Positions 11,690 to 20,685 of a stretch of 64,000 bases of DNA are shown here, one piece after another (position 1 is the stretch's first letter; the number at the start of each line of letters is the position of its first letter). The stretch lies in assembly GCA_902567145.1 (NCBI GenBank), contig CACFLM010000001.1:10001-74000 (forward strand), given 5' to 3'. Source of the DNA: an uncultured Alphaproteobacteria bacterium (GTDB taxonomy: Bacteria > Pseudomonadota > Alphaproteobacteria > TMED127). The position numbers were made by a program, and so were the translations under genes. The notes under the pieces are model-generated. The model worked only from the letters and a program-made list of their open reading frames with translations, was not told where the DNA came from and did no database searches.

Positions 11690-12387
11690 AAATAATAGGT
11701 TTAATTCAAGCTAGGATGGGTTCAACAAGGTTGCCTGGAAAAGTAATGATGCCGCTGGCTAATAAGCCATTAGTTTGGCATATTACTGAAAGATTAAGAA
11801 ATGTGAATTCAATTTCACAAATAGTCTTAGCCACAACCTTAGATCCTAGGAATGATGTTTTAGAAAAATTCTCAGAGGATAATGGAATAAAATGTCACAG
11901 ACATAAAAAAGAAAACGATATTGTTTCTAGACTTCATACATTATCAAAAGAACTTAATTACGACGTCATGGTAAAGGTAAATGCTGATTGTCCTTTAGTA
12001 GATTTTAGTCAAGTAAACGATCTACTTAAGATTTTTATAGAGAATAAGTTAGATTTTGCGTCTAATAAGTTTTCTAAAACTTTTCCTCTAGGCTATAGCT
12101 TTGAAATTCTTTCAAAAGCTATAATCGATCATTGTAACAGTCTTCTAAGATCAGAGCTTGACAGGGAGTTGTTTATCAAATGGATCATGGAAAATAGGGT
12201 TAAATTTAAAACAGATACTCTCTATAACAAAGAAAATCTTAGTCATTACAATTTAACTATTGATACAAAAGAAGATTATAGATTAATTAGTGAGATATTT
12301 TCTAAACTTTATAATAAATCAAACTTTTTTGGGATGAAATCTGTTATAAATTATTTAGAGAAATCAAATGAACAAAAAATTAAATAA
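11686..12387 (+). CDS. SpsF/KdsB-like cytidylyltransferase (CMP-sugar synthetase family), copy 1
   Basis: 233 aa. N-terminal nucleotide-binding QARMGSTRLPGKVM (about 8-21) and metal/CTP-site VNADCPLVD (about 102-110) place it in the CTP_transf_3 family (SpsF, KdsB, NeuA relatives). It should activate an acidic sugar to its CMP form. Overlaps are 4 nt with the upstream gene and 20 nt with the downstream capsule-type gene. It is one of four cytidylyltransferases in the window (others at 30890, 32258 and 38407). It is the only one without a NeuB-family synthase close by, so its sugar may be Kdo-like or made elsewhere. Confidence 0.8.
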   Translation: MKIIGLIQARMGSTRLPGKVMMPLANKPLVWHITERLRNVNSISQIVLATTLDPRNDVLEKFSEDNGIKCHRHKKENDIVSRLHTLSKELNYDVMVKVNADCPLVDFSQVNDLLKIFIENKLDFASNKFSKTFPLGYSFEILSKAIIDHCNSLLRSELDRELFIKWIMENRVKFKTDTLYNKENLSHYNLTIDTKEDYRLISEIFSKLYNKSNFFGMKSVINYLEKSNEQKIK

Positions 12388-13822
12388 AACATTCTCAAGC
12401 GTAGCTATCAGATATTTTCCGATTCAACTAGATTTCATTCTTGAGTTTGCAACTCTGTTAAAAAAAAAATATCAGAGTAAAATCTACTATTATACTGACT
12501 ATCCCGATAGTTTGAAAAAATTAAAAAAATTCATTCCAAAATATTTTGATGAAGTTTTAGTAATGTTTCCAAATGGAAGAAGAATCCAAATGAATTTAAA
12601 TGAACAGAAGATCTTCAGAGAAACCTCACTTTTAGAGAAAAAATATAAAAGATCACTAAATTACTTTGTTATGTTGGATAGAATAAACGGCAGATCTTTT
12701 TCTCCCGCTGGATACTATTCACCTAGATCTTCAATTTCGGAGGGAGATTATTTAAGTGTTTTAAATAAAAATATTAATTGGATAAAGTTTTGGGAGAATG
12801 AATTTAAGAAGAGAAATATTTCCATCATGATAAATCCTCTGCATATTGAAGCCAATGTTTCAAGGTTTTTTAATGTTAAAAGTTTTTTAATAATGTCGGC
12901 AAAGTATGAAAATTTCTATTTCTGGTCAGATGATGAATACGGATGCTCAAAGAAAATAGAAAGAGATTTTTTATCAAGAAAAAAAAAAGCAAATTCAGAT
13001 GTTGGTTCACTATCTGAACCATTTTACCAAGGAGCTGTAAAAGCTATTTATTCTAAAAAAAAATTTTTATCTCATTTTTTGTTTAGAACTCTCAGAAGAA
13101 TTTATCAAAACATTTATTGGTTATATAAATCTTACGAAAGAAAATATGATTTAATAAGCGAAATCTCGTTGTACTATCGAGAATATAGAGATTTTAATTT
13201 TTTAGAGAAGACTTTTAATAAAGGTTTCAAAGATATTAAAGATAAAAAATATGTTTTCTATGCACTTCAAGACGAGCCCGAAACAAATTTTCAAGGAAGA
13301 TCACCAGAGTACTTTTATCAAATGTCATGTATATTGTCTCTTTCAAGAGATCTCCCAGCAGATACATATTTGGTTGTAAAAGAACATATTGCTTCAATCG
13401 GAAAGAGACCAAAGGAATTTTACAACCAGATTTCTGAGTTAAAGAATGTTATTTTTATAAATTTTAAAGAAAAGGGAATTGACATTGTAAGTAGAGCTAG
13501 AATAGTAGTAACCATCTGCGGAACCGTAGGGTTTGAAGCCGCTCTTATGGGAGTTCCAGTTATTTCTTTTGGAAGGCATAACTTTTATAATTTACTTAAA
13601 AATGTAACTGTTATAAAAAATGAAGATGAATTGAGACCTGCAATTGACAATTTATTGAACCGTCCATTAAAAAAAGATCTTGCTAAGAAGGAGGCCGAAA
13701 ACTTATTGTCAGTTATATTACATAACTCGTTTAATATGAACAAGTTTAGTTACTTAGATAGCAAAGGTTTTGATAAAGAGAGTATAAAAACTTCATTAAA
13801 GATGTTAGAAAATTTAATATAG
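12368..13822 (+). CDS. KpsS/LipB-like capsule polysaccharide biosynthesis protein
   Basis: 484 aa. C-terminal GT-B-like domain with YFYALQDEPET-type segment VFYALQDEPETNFQGRSPEY (about 296-315), VVKEHIASIGKRP (about 337-349) and CGTVGFEAALMGVPVISFG (about 384-402), matching the Capsule_synth family (KpsC/KpsS/LipB). Known members transfer beta-Kdo to phosphatidylglycerol-linked capsule anchors, and others are uncharacterised surface-carbohydrate proteins. The N-terminus overlaps the cytidylyltransferase by 20 nt, and use of that CMP-sugar as donor is inferred. No KpsC partner or KpsMTE exporter is present. Confidence 0.65.
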   Translation: MNKKLNKTFSSVAIRYFPIQLDFILEFATLLKKKYQSKIYYYTDYPDSLKKLKKFIPKYFDEVLVMFPNGRRIQMNLNEQKIFRETSLLEKKYKRSLNYFVMLDRINGRSFSPAGYYSPRSSISEGDYLSVLNKNINWIKFWENEFKKRNISIMINPLHIEANVSRFFNVKSFLIMSAKYENFYFWSDDEYGCSKKIERDFLSRKKKANSDVGSLSEPFYQGAVKAIYSKKKFLSHFLFRTLRRIYQNIYWLYKSYERKYDLISEISLYYREYRDFNFLEKTFNKGFKDIKDKKYVFYALQDEPETNFQGRSPEYFYQMSCILSLSRDLPADTYLVVKEHIASIGKRPKEFYNQISELKNVIFINFKEKGIDIVSRARIVVTICGTVGFEAALMGVPVISFGRHNFYNLLKNVTVIKNEDELRPAIDNLLNRPLKKDLAKKEAENLLSVILHNSFNMNKFSYLDSKGFDKESIKTSLKMLENLI

Positions 13823-13831
13823 TATTAATTT

Positions 13832-14791
13832 ATGAATTTGATTTCAGACTTTACGTTTAATTTAAAAGAAAATAAAAGAAAAGCAATTAAACAATGCTTT
13901 ATCGAAAATGGTGTTGTTCTAATAAAAAATTTTTTTCCCAAAAGTGATTTGGATTATTTTATTAATGAGTCCGAAACTTTTTTTTCACAGCCAATGTTAA
14001 ATGGCAATTTTGGTTATTTAAAAGTTGACTATCCCAAGAAATTCGTTGACCCTTTTCATATGAGTCTAAACTCAAAAAAATTTTGTTTAAATGAAGACTT
14101 GATTAAATTAGTCGAATATCTAATGGATTCTAAGACTATTCTTTCTGAAGCAACTCTGAAGTTAGACAAACCAACACGGTATGAATATTTTGGGGCACAC
14201 AATGATTATGTAGAGGGAACAAGAAGAAGTTTGCGTTCGGATAAAGTTGTAACTAAGAAAATGATCAATAATGTCTTAGCAATTGGTGGTGTGCTATATC
14301 TTCATGATTGTACAGAGGGATCTTTTTATTACATTCTAAAAAGTCATAAATTTAAAGCTAACTTTGGTCAAAGTCTAAATAACTATCCACAAGAGATAAT
14401 AGAAAAATTTATGGCATCTAAAATAAAACTAGATGGAAAAAGAGGTGATTTAATTTTATTTGACGACAGAGGTTTTCATGGCCCATCACAGCCTTCATCC
14501 AAGATAAGGAAAGTTTTATTACTGGATTGGCTGAGTGAGAAGGTTTGGAATGGAAAATATCAAATGAGACCACTAACAATCTTATCAAATGAAATTGATA
14601 GATTATCACCCTCTCAATTAAGAGTTATAGGTTCGGGAGCTAGAACATTTGAAAATTTGTCAGATTACCATTTTTACAGTAAGTTTAAAAAAAAAAAGAG
14701 AAAAACATTTTTTATAATCGAAAAAATTATTGAATATTCGTTTTTTTGGGATCACCTAAAGCAGAATTTGAGAAACTTTTTTAGGAAATAA
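13832..14791 (+). CDS. phytanoyl-CoA dioxygenase-like Fe(II)/2-oxoglutarate oxygenase (second copy)
   Basis: 319 aa. The Fe ligands are visible as FGAHNDYVEGT (His123, Asp125) and RGFHGPSQPSSKIRKVLLLDW-like distal His (about His216) with the 2OG-binding Arg about ten residues on. LYLHDCTEGSFYYILKSHK (about 155-173) is the PhyH core strand containing GS...SH. The predicted role is hydroxylation or oxidation of a sugar or lipid intermediate. It is 9 nt after the capsule gene and 4 nt before the sulfotransferase, so it belongs to the same operon. It is not closely similar in sequence to the 6860 paralogue. Confidence 0.75.
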   Translation: MNLISDFTFNLKENKRKAIKQCFIENGVVLIKNFFPKSDLDYFINESETFFSQPMLNGNFGYLKVDYPKKFVDPFHMSLNSKKFCLNEDLIKLVEYLMDSKTILSEATLKLDKPTRYEYFGAHNDYVEGTRRSLRSDKVVTKKMINNVLAIGGVLYLHDCTEGSFYYILKSHKFKANFGQSLNNYPQEIIEKFMASKIKLDGKRGDLILFDDRGFHGPSQPSSKIRKVLLLDWLSEKVWNGKYQMRPLTILSNEIDRLSPSQLRVIGSGARTFENLSDYHFYSKFKKKKRKTFFIIEKIIEYSFFWDHLKQNLRNFFRK

Positions 14792-14795
14792 ACGC

Positions 14796-15695
14796 ATGTA
14801 TAATTTAATTCTTCACATTGGATTCCCAAAAACAGGGTCAAGCTTCTTACAAAAATTATTCTTTCCAAAATCATCTCAAATTAACTTTATAAGAAACCAA
14901 GAGTTTTATAATTTATTGGCACTTCAGTCAGAAACAAAAGAAATTAAAAAAAAAGAAAAACTTAATGTTCTTAAAAAAAAACTTTTTAAGAAAGACCTAG
15001 TAAATGTAATAAGTTTCGAACATTTTGTTATGCCAGCAGATTGTCTTAGAACTATCAAGAGTAAAATGGACTTAAAATATTTAGAGCCTAAAGAAATAAT
15101 CCAAAACATAAAATCTCTTAATACAAGAGTATCTATTTTAATAATTATTAGAAATCAAAGAGAATGGCTGTGGTCATGGTATCAGGAAAGAATTAAAAGA
15201 TTTGAGACAAGAACATTTGACGAGTTGATTATAAGTAATGACTTCAAAAATATATTAGATGTTATTGACTATAATAAGACCTTTGATTTTTGGAAAAGTA
15301 ATTTTTCTAATTGCAAAGTAATTCCTTTCGAATTACTAAAAATTAAACAAGAGTATTTCATGAAAAATTTATGCTCTTTTTTAAAAATTAAAAATTTTAA
15401 GGTGGAAAAAAAGGTTGTAAAACAAGGTCTTTCATACTTTTCTATTAAATTAAAAAGGAGAATAAATAAATTTTTAATTATTATTATTAAACTTTTTAAT
15501 AATAATCATTTAATTAAAAATTATATTGGGGGTTTTGTAAAAAAGATATTTTCCTTTGACTTCATCTTAAAAAAAATTTTTATCATTAGGTATTACCCCA
15601 AGATACCTCTAGAGTTAGAAAAAAGGTTTTCAGAGAGTAATAGTAAACTTTCGAAAAGAATAAACTTGAAGTTAAACAATATTGGTTATTATTAA
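14796..15695 (+). CDS. sulfotransferase-domain protein
   Basis: 299 aa. N-terminal 5'-phosphosulfate (PAPS) loop LHIGFPKTGSSFLQKLFF (about 6-23) and 3'-phosphate-binding segment IIIRNQREWLWSWYQE (about 112-127) are both readable and in the usual order. VIPFELLK (about 178-185) matches the later beta-strand. It would transfer sulfate from PAPS to a sugar hydroxyl, or act on another nucleophile. It is 4 nt after the dioxygenase, and its stop is immediately followed by the ATG of the TylF-like gene. PAPS-making genes are not in the window. Confidence 0.7.
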   Translation: MYNLILHIGFPKTGSSFLQKLFFPKSSQINFIRNQEFYNLLALQSETKEIKKKEKLNVLKKKLFKKDLVNVISFEHFVMPADCLRTIKSKMDLKYLEPKEIIQNIKSLNTRVSILIIIRNQREWLWSWYQERIKRFETRTFDELIISNDFKNILDVIDYNKTFDFWKSNFSNCKVIPFELLKIKQEYFMKNLCSFLKIKNFKVEKKVVKQGLSYFSIKLKRRINKFLIIIIKLFNNNHLIKNYIGGFVKKIFSFDFILKKIFIIRYYPKIPLELEKRFSESNSKLSKRINLKLNNIGYY

Positions 15696-16334
15696 ATGGA
15701 TATTTGGAATATTGAAAATCAATTTTATTGGTACTCTGACGTCACAAGAGTTCAAAAAAGCATAGCACAGTACGAAATTTATAAGAAGATCATTAATATT
15801 CCAGGTGCTCTGCTTGAACTTGGTGTCTATAAAGGTTGTTCCTTAATTCGATTTGCTATCTATAGAAAAATACTTGAGAATTGTTTTTCAAGGAAATTCT
15901 ACGGATTTGATACATTTGGTAAATTTCCAACAAAAAATGTAAAGAATATTGATGACTTGGGTTTTGTTGATAAATTTACAAAGGGTGGTGGAGATTCGAT
16001 AAATAAAGAGAAGTTGGAAGAAATATTTTATGAAAAGAAAATTGATAACATTCACTTAATTCAAGGAGACATCTTTAATTCTCTTCCAAAATTTCTAGAG
16101 GATAATAAGGAACTAAAAATTGCATTATTACATTTAGACATGGATACTTATGAACCAACAAGCTTTGCTCTCTCACAATTATTAGACAGAATGGTTAAAG
16201 GGGGAGTAATTGTTGTAGACGACTATAATAGTGTTTTTGGTGCGACAAAAGCCCTAGACGAATTCTGTGAACAGTATGGATTTAAAATTAAAAAACTTAG
16301 TCACTATAATGTTCCTGCATACATAGATGTTTAA
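15696..16334 (+). CDS. TylF/macrocin O-methyltransferase-like protein
   Basis: 212 aa. The SAM motif LLELGVYKGCSLI (about 39-51), YGFDTFGKFP (about 69-78), LIQGDIFNSLP and LLHLDMDTYEPTSFAL (about 147-162), followed by VVDDYNS, are the metal-dependent TylF-family signatures (acidic residues for the divalent metal). These methylate sugar hydroxyls. The start codon directly follows the sulfotransferase stop, and the end overlaps the ABC transporter start by 8 nt, so translation is probably coupled. Confidence 0.85.
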   Translation: MDIWNIENQFYWYSDVTRVQKSIAQYEIYKKIINIPGALLELGVYKGCSLIRFAIYRKILENCFSRKFYGFDTFGKFPTKNVKNIDDLGFVDKFTKGGGDSINKEKLEEIFYEKKIDNIHLIQGDIFNSLPKFLEDNKELKIALLHLDMDTYEPTSFALSQLLDRMVKGGVIVVDDYNSVFGATKALDEFCEQYGFKIKKLSHYNVPAYIDV

Positions 16335-18024
16335 AGAAGTCAAAAAAAATTATAGTTGGATTAAAGACAGTTTATTAACTCATAAATATCCAATAATAAT
16401 CGCTTCAGTATTTCTAACATTCGCAAATTTTTTGGAAGGAATAGGTATTATTACTGTTCTTCCTTTGATTCAAATGCTTAGTGGATCAGATGTTACAGGT
16501 GACGGAAAGGTATTGTATTATCTTAAATCTTTTTTTGATAGTTTTGGACTGAGTATTAGCCTCGGAGTTTTATTAGGGTTCATTTGGATTCTATTGCTCT
16601 CTAAACTTATAATTTCATTTTTAACCTTTCTATATATAGGAAGAGTCCAAGCTGATATTACTGCCAGTTACAGGAAACAAATTATAAAATCTTATTTAAA
16701 TTGTAGCTGGGATTTTATAAGAAAAAATCAAGTAGGGAAAATTACCAATCTAGTATCTAACATTACAGAACAAGCGAGCAGAGTTTTTTTAAATCTAAGT
16801 AGGTTCATTTCTTCAATTTTTCAGTTAATAATTTATTTACTATTCTCTTTATTTTTAAACCCCCAGCTAACGTTTCTTTGTATCCTACTTGGTTTAATAA
16901 TGTATCTATTTATTAAAAGACTTATCGCAATTACTTCAAGGAATGCTAAAGAAATCAATCAAACATTGGCAAAATTATCAGGAGTTTTTACTGATAATAT
17001 TCAGGGCTTAAAGCCTATTAAGTCGATGAAAAAAGAGAATTTAGTTCTGCCTAGCTTCTTTGATTTGATTGATTTAGGGGCTAATGCTAAGAAAAAAATA
17101 ATCATCATGAAGAGGATGATTATCTTATTTCAAGAACTATTCATTATTTCATTAGTCCTTTTATCACTCTATTTATTTAAAACCTTAAATGTTTCAACTG
17201 ATATTTCTGAAGTCATAGTAATTTTAATTTTTTCAGTTAGAGCCCTGCAGCAATTCAGTTCAATACAAAGAGACATCCAATCATTAGTTATTGTAAAAGC
17301 ACCACATGAATATTTTAATTCTTATAAGAAAAATATCCTAGAAAACCAAGAGTTATCAGGAAACAATAGAATCAAGAAAATAGATAGCATTGAATTTAAT
17401 GATGTTGATTGTTCTTTTGGAAAGCAGAGAATTATTTCTAAACTTTCCTTGAAAATTAAGAAAGGACATTTAATAGTTATATTTGGGCCGTCTGGAGTTG
17501 GAAAATCAACATTAATAGACTTGATTACAGGTTTAATAAAACCTACTAAAGGAAAAATTCTAGTTTCAGGAGTTGATTTAGCTAATATTGATATGGTTTC
17601 CTATAGGAAGATGATTGGTTATGTCAGTCAAGAAAACACCATATTTAATAATGATATTAAGTATAATATAACACTTGGCGACTCAAAAATAAAAATAAAG
17701 GATATTGATAAAGCGATTGAATTTTCTGAAATAAAAAGATTTATTGAAATGAAAGATGGCGGTTTAGACTCAAAGACTGGTGAAAAAGGACAACTTATTT
17801 CCGGTGGTGAAAGACAAAGAATTTGTATCGCAAGAGCAATTGCAGTAAATCCTCAAATATTGATTATGGATGAACCAACATCAGCTCTTGATTATGAGAC
17901 AGAAAGAAAAATTTTTAATAACCTTTTCGAGTTTAAAAAAGATAAAATTACAATTGTAATTACTCACAGGAAAGATTTTTTAAAAAAGGCAGATCACGTT
18001 CTTTATTTGAAAAAGAATTCTTAA
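16327..18024 (+). CDS. ABC transporter, fused permease/ATPase (PglK/MsbA-like flippase)
   Basis: 565 aa. An N-terminal six-helix exporter domain (hydrophobic segments from about 25 to 310) is followed by an ATPase domain with Walker A FGPSGVGKST (about 387-396), Q-loop GYVSQEN, signature ISGGERQR (about 491-498), Walker B ILIMDEPTS (about 511-519) and H-loop VITHR. The size fits MsbA or PglK half-transporters, which flip lipid A or lipid-linked oligosaccharides across the inner membrane as homodimers. It is the only recognisable glycan exporter in the island, so flipping of the finished lipid-linked glycan is the favoured inference. Confidence 0.85.
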   Translation: MFKEVKKNYSWIKDSLLTHKYPIIIASVFLTFANFLEGIGIITVLPLIQMLSGSDVTGDGKVLYYLKSFFDSFGLSISLGVLLGFIWILLLSKLIISFLTFLYIGRVQADITASYRKQIIKSYLNCSWDFIRKNQVGKITNLVSNITEQASRVFLNLSRFISSIFQLIIYLLFSLFLNPQLTFLCILLGLIMYLFIKRLIAITSRNAKEINQTLAKLSGVFTDNIQGLKPIKSMKKENLVLPSFFDLIDLGANAKKKIIIMKRMIILFQELFIISLVLLSLYLFKTLNVSTDISEVIVILIFSVRALQQFSSIQRDIQSLVIVKAPHEYFNSYKKNILENQELSGNNRIKKIDSIEFNDVDCSFGKQRIISKLSLKIKKGHLIVIFGPSGVGKSTLIDLITGLIKPTKGKILVSGVDLANIDMVSYRKMIGYVSQENTIFNNDIKYNITLGDSKIKIKDIDKAIEFSEIKRFIEMKDGGLDSKTGEKGQLISGGERQRICIARAIAVNPQILIMDEPTSALDYETERKIFNNLFEFKKDKITIVITHRKDFLKKADHVLYLKKNS

Positions 18025-18072
18025 GAAAATTGTATATAACTATCTGAAAAAGTGTGATAGAAAAAAAAGTTC

Positions 18073-18936
18073 ATGATTCAAATTATAAAAAAGTTACTTC
18101 CAGATTTTCTGCATCCAATTTTTAGGAAATTCTGGCTCCTTTATTTGAATCTTTTAAATAGATCAAAAGAATCCTTATTTTTAATAGAGGTTCTTTACTA
18201 CAAAATTATTGGTAAAAATTTTTTTGATTGGTATGCAGCTAAACTAGATGAATGGGCAGCAAAAACTCAAAGATTTAAAGATAAAAAATCAAAAGCAAAT
18301 AAAGATTTTTTAGTCTCGGGAAAAGATGATCTTAATGTTTTAAGGGAAATAGGATTAAGGAAGAATCACAAATTGCTCGAATGTGGCTGTGGTTGGTTAA
18401 GGTCCTCGGTTCATTTTATTAATTACTTAGATAAAAAAAAATATTCTGGTGTTGATCCCGTGAAGAATAGAATTGAGAAAGGTAAAGTATTTTTCAATAT
18501 TAGATCTTTAAATAAATCTCCTAAATTTTTAGTAATCAAAGATAATAGTTTCAATTTGTTGCACGAAGATAAATTTGATTTTATATGGTGTCATGCAGTT
18601 TTTGGTCATATTCCAGAACATGATATTGAGGAAATATTATTGAATTCAAAGAAAATAATGAAAAAAAACGCTAAGTTTGTTTTTACATATCATGATATAA
18701 TTTCTCATAAGAAATCAAAATCTTTGCATAAACATTTTGCATTTTATAATTTGTTTAATTTAAGAAATGATATAAGAAGACTTAATGCAAGGGATTGGCA
18801 TCATAAATTTAGTTTCTATGAGAAGATTGGGAAAAAGATTGGTTTTAAAATGGTCGATTATCCAGATATTCTTAAAAAATACAAGTACATGAATAACGAT
18901 TTTAAGCTTTGTATCGCAACATTGAGTCCAGAATAA
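18073..18936 (+). CDS. class I SAM-dependent methyltransferase
   Basis: 287 aa. A long basic N-terminus is followed by SAM motif LLECGCGWLRSSVHF (about 98-112), YSGVDPVKNRIEKG (about 120-133), then FDFIWCHAVFGHIPE (about 171-185), the usual post-motif strand with D..w...vf.H. KIMKKNAKFVFTYHD follows. The acceptor is unknown; a glycan or lipid-linked sugar is likely from context. It lies 48 nt after the ABC transporter and is convergent with the next gene. Confidence 0.75.
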   Translation: MIQIIKKLLPDFLHPIFRKFWLLYLNLLNRSKESLFLIEVLYYKIIGKNFFDWYAAKLDEWAAKTQRFKDKKSKANKDFLVSGKDDLNVLREIGLRKNHKLLECGCGWLRSSVHFINYLDKKKYSGVDPVKNRIEKGKVFFNIRSLNKSPKFLVIKDNSFNLLHEDKFDFIWCHAVFGHIPEHDIEEILLNSKKIMKKNAKFVFTYHDIISHKKSKSLHKHFAFYNLFNLRNDIRRLNARDWHHKFSFYEKIGKKIGFKMVDYPDILKKYKYMNNDFKLCIATLSPE

Positions 18937-18993
18937 TTAAAATTAAAAATACTTTTTATCTTTTATGATCAACTTTTTAGATAAACTTTCAGT

Positions 18994-19623
18994 TTATTTT
19001 TCTAGAAGAAACCAATTAATATCATCCTTTGGAAAAAATTTATCTCGATGATAAATAAAACCATAATCTACAAGATTAAGTTTGTATTTATCTATTAATT
19101 CACCAGCAAAATCTCTCTTGAATAATAAATCTTTCTGACCTCTGTAATCAACGCTTACAGGTTCTGGATTATAATACTCTGCTATAAAAATATATCTCAG
19201 ACTATATTCGTATATATTTTTATAAACTTTTTCCAGTTCATTAGGATTAATATGGATCAATACACCTTTTGTGAAAACTAGATCATATTTTTTGGAACTC
19301 GGAATTTTTTCTATAATAGTTGAATTGATTATTGTAGCAATCTTCTTTTTTTTGGCTAAATTACAAGCTGTTTTATTTATCTCTACTCCAGTCAATTCAA
19401 AATTCTTGGAGATATTATTTAAACATTCTAAGTTCAATCCAATATTACAGCCTAATTCTAAAATAGATTTTACTTGCTGAGTTTTATTAAGAACATTTGA
19501 AAATAAATTTAGATTTGAATTATAAATTCTTTTATTGGAGTTTCTTTTTATATACTCTTCTCCAAATGGTCCTGACCAAGACCTTTCTTGATGTGTTAAT
19601 TTAGATTTTTCTTGTTTCGTCAT
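18994..19623 (-). CDS. pseudaminic-acid-biosynthesis-associated methylase
   Basis: 209 aa. The N-terminus ERSWSGPFGEEYIKRNS (about 13-29) is the tell-tale opening of the methylase family found beside pse genes (TIGR03587-like). The SAM motif is ILELGCNIGLNLECL (about 54-68), followed by VEINKTAC and VFTKGVLIHINP (about 112-123). It is probably an N- or O-methyltransferase acting on a pseudaminic-type sugar. It is divergent from pseB with a 63-nt gap, which must hold both promoters. Confidence 0.8.
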   Translation of the reverse strand: MTKQEKSKLTHQERSWSGPFGEEYIKRNSNKRIYNSNLNLFSNVLNKTQQVKSILELGCNIGLNLECLNNISKNFELTGVEINKTACNLAKKKKIATIINSTIIEKIPSSKKYDLVFTKGVLIHINPNELEKVYKNIYEYSLRYIFIAEYYNPEPVSVDYRGQKDLLFKRDFAGELIDKYKLNLVDYGFIYHRDKFFPKDDINWFLLEK

Positions 19624-19686
19624 TGATTAGAATTATAAAACTAATATTATATTACAATAAAAAAAAATGAACTCAAATTTATTATT

Positions 19687-20685
19687 ATGAAATCCATACT
19701 AATTACAGGTGGTACAGGTTTTTTTGGAAAATCTTTTGTTAACCATTTATTAAAGAACAAAGAATTTGAGAGAATAGTAATATTCTCAAGAGATGAATTC
19801 AAACAGTTTGAAATGCAAAATGCTCTTAAGTCTGATAAGAACTTTAATAAACTTCGTTTCTTCGTCGGAGATGTACGTGATTTAGATAGATTTAAAACTG
19901 CTAGTAAAAATATTGATGTCATAATCCATGCTGCAGCATTAAAGCATGTTCCCACCGCTGAATACAATCCGTTTGAATTTGTCAAAACAAATATTCTTGG
20001 ATCTGAGAATATTGTGAAAGCGTCTTTAGAAAATAATGTTAAGAAAATAATTTCTATATCTACTGATAAGGCAGTGTCTCCATTGAATCTTTATGGAGCC
20101 ACTAAGCTAGTGGCAGATAAAATAATTATATCTGCCAACCAATATTCAAGTGATAATAAATCTATTTTTTCTGTCGTTAGGTATGGAAATGTAATAAATT
20201 CTAGAGGAAGTGTTATTCCTTTCTTTATTGATTTTATTAAAGATAACAAATATTTCCCTATTACCGATAAAAGAATGTCTAGGTTTTGGATTACAATTGA
20301 GGAGTGTATAAAATTTGTAAAGACTAGTTTAGATTTAATGATTGGCGGAGAAATCTTTATACCTAAAATACCAAGTATGAAAATAACTGACTTAGCAAAC
20401 GCAATTGACCCCAGTCTACCATTAAGAGAAATAGGTATAAGGCCGGGTGAAAAGATTCATGAAATAATGATTAGTAATGACGACGCAAGAAATACTTATG
20501 AAATATCTGATAGATTTATAATTGAACCTGAATTTCTAAGATTGACAAAAAAAAGATTATCTATAGAAAAAAGATTTAAAGAAAAAATTAAAAAAGTTTC
20601 ATTGGATTTCTCCTATTCAAGTGGCACAAATCAAAGATGGTTAAGTATAAAAGAAATTAAAGAAATATTAAAAAATATTTTATGA
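19687..20685 (+). CDS. pseB: UDP-N-acetylglucosamine 4,6-dehydratase (inverting)
   Basis: 332 aa, the usual PseB length. Rossmann motif ITGGTGFFGKS (about 6-16), HAAALKHVPTAEYNP (about 81-95), STDKAVSP (about 125-132) and the YxxxK pair Tyr136/Lys140 in NLYGATK are all present. PseB removes water from UDP-GlcNAc and inverts C5, the first step to pseudaminic acid. pseC overlaps by 4 nt and pseG follows, so this is a conventional pseB-C-G operon. Confidence is high because PseB-specific blocks such as LKHVP and the PseC/PseG neighbours agree. Confidence 0.93.
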   Translation: MKSILITGGTGFFGKSFVNHLLKNKEFERIVIFSRDEFKQFEMQNALKSDKNFNKLRFFVGDVRDLDRFKTASKNIDVIIHAAALKHVPTAEYNPFEFVKTNILGSENIVKASLENNVKKIISISTDKAVSPLNLYGATKLVADKIIISANQYSSDNKSIFSVVRYGNVINSRGSVIPFFIDFIKDNKYFPITDKRMSRFWITIEECIKFVKTSLDLMIGGEIFIPKIPSMKITDLANAIDPSLPLREIGIRPGEKIHEIMISNDDARNTYEISDRFIIEPEFLRLTKKRLSIEKRFKEKIKKVSLDFSYSSGTNQRWLSIKEIKEILKNIL

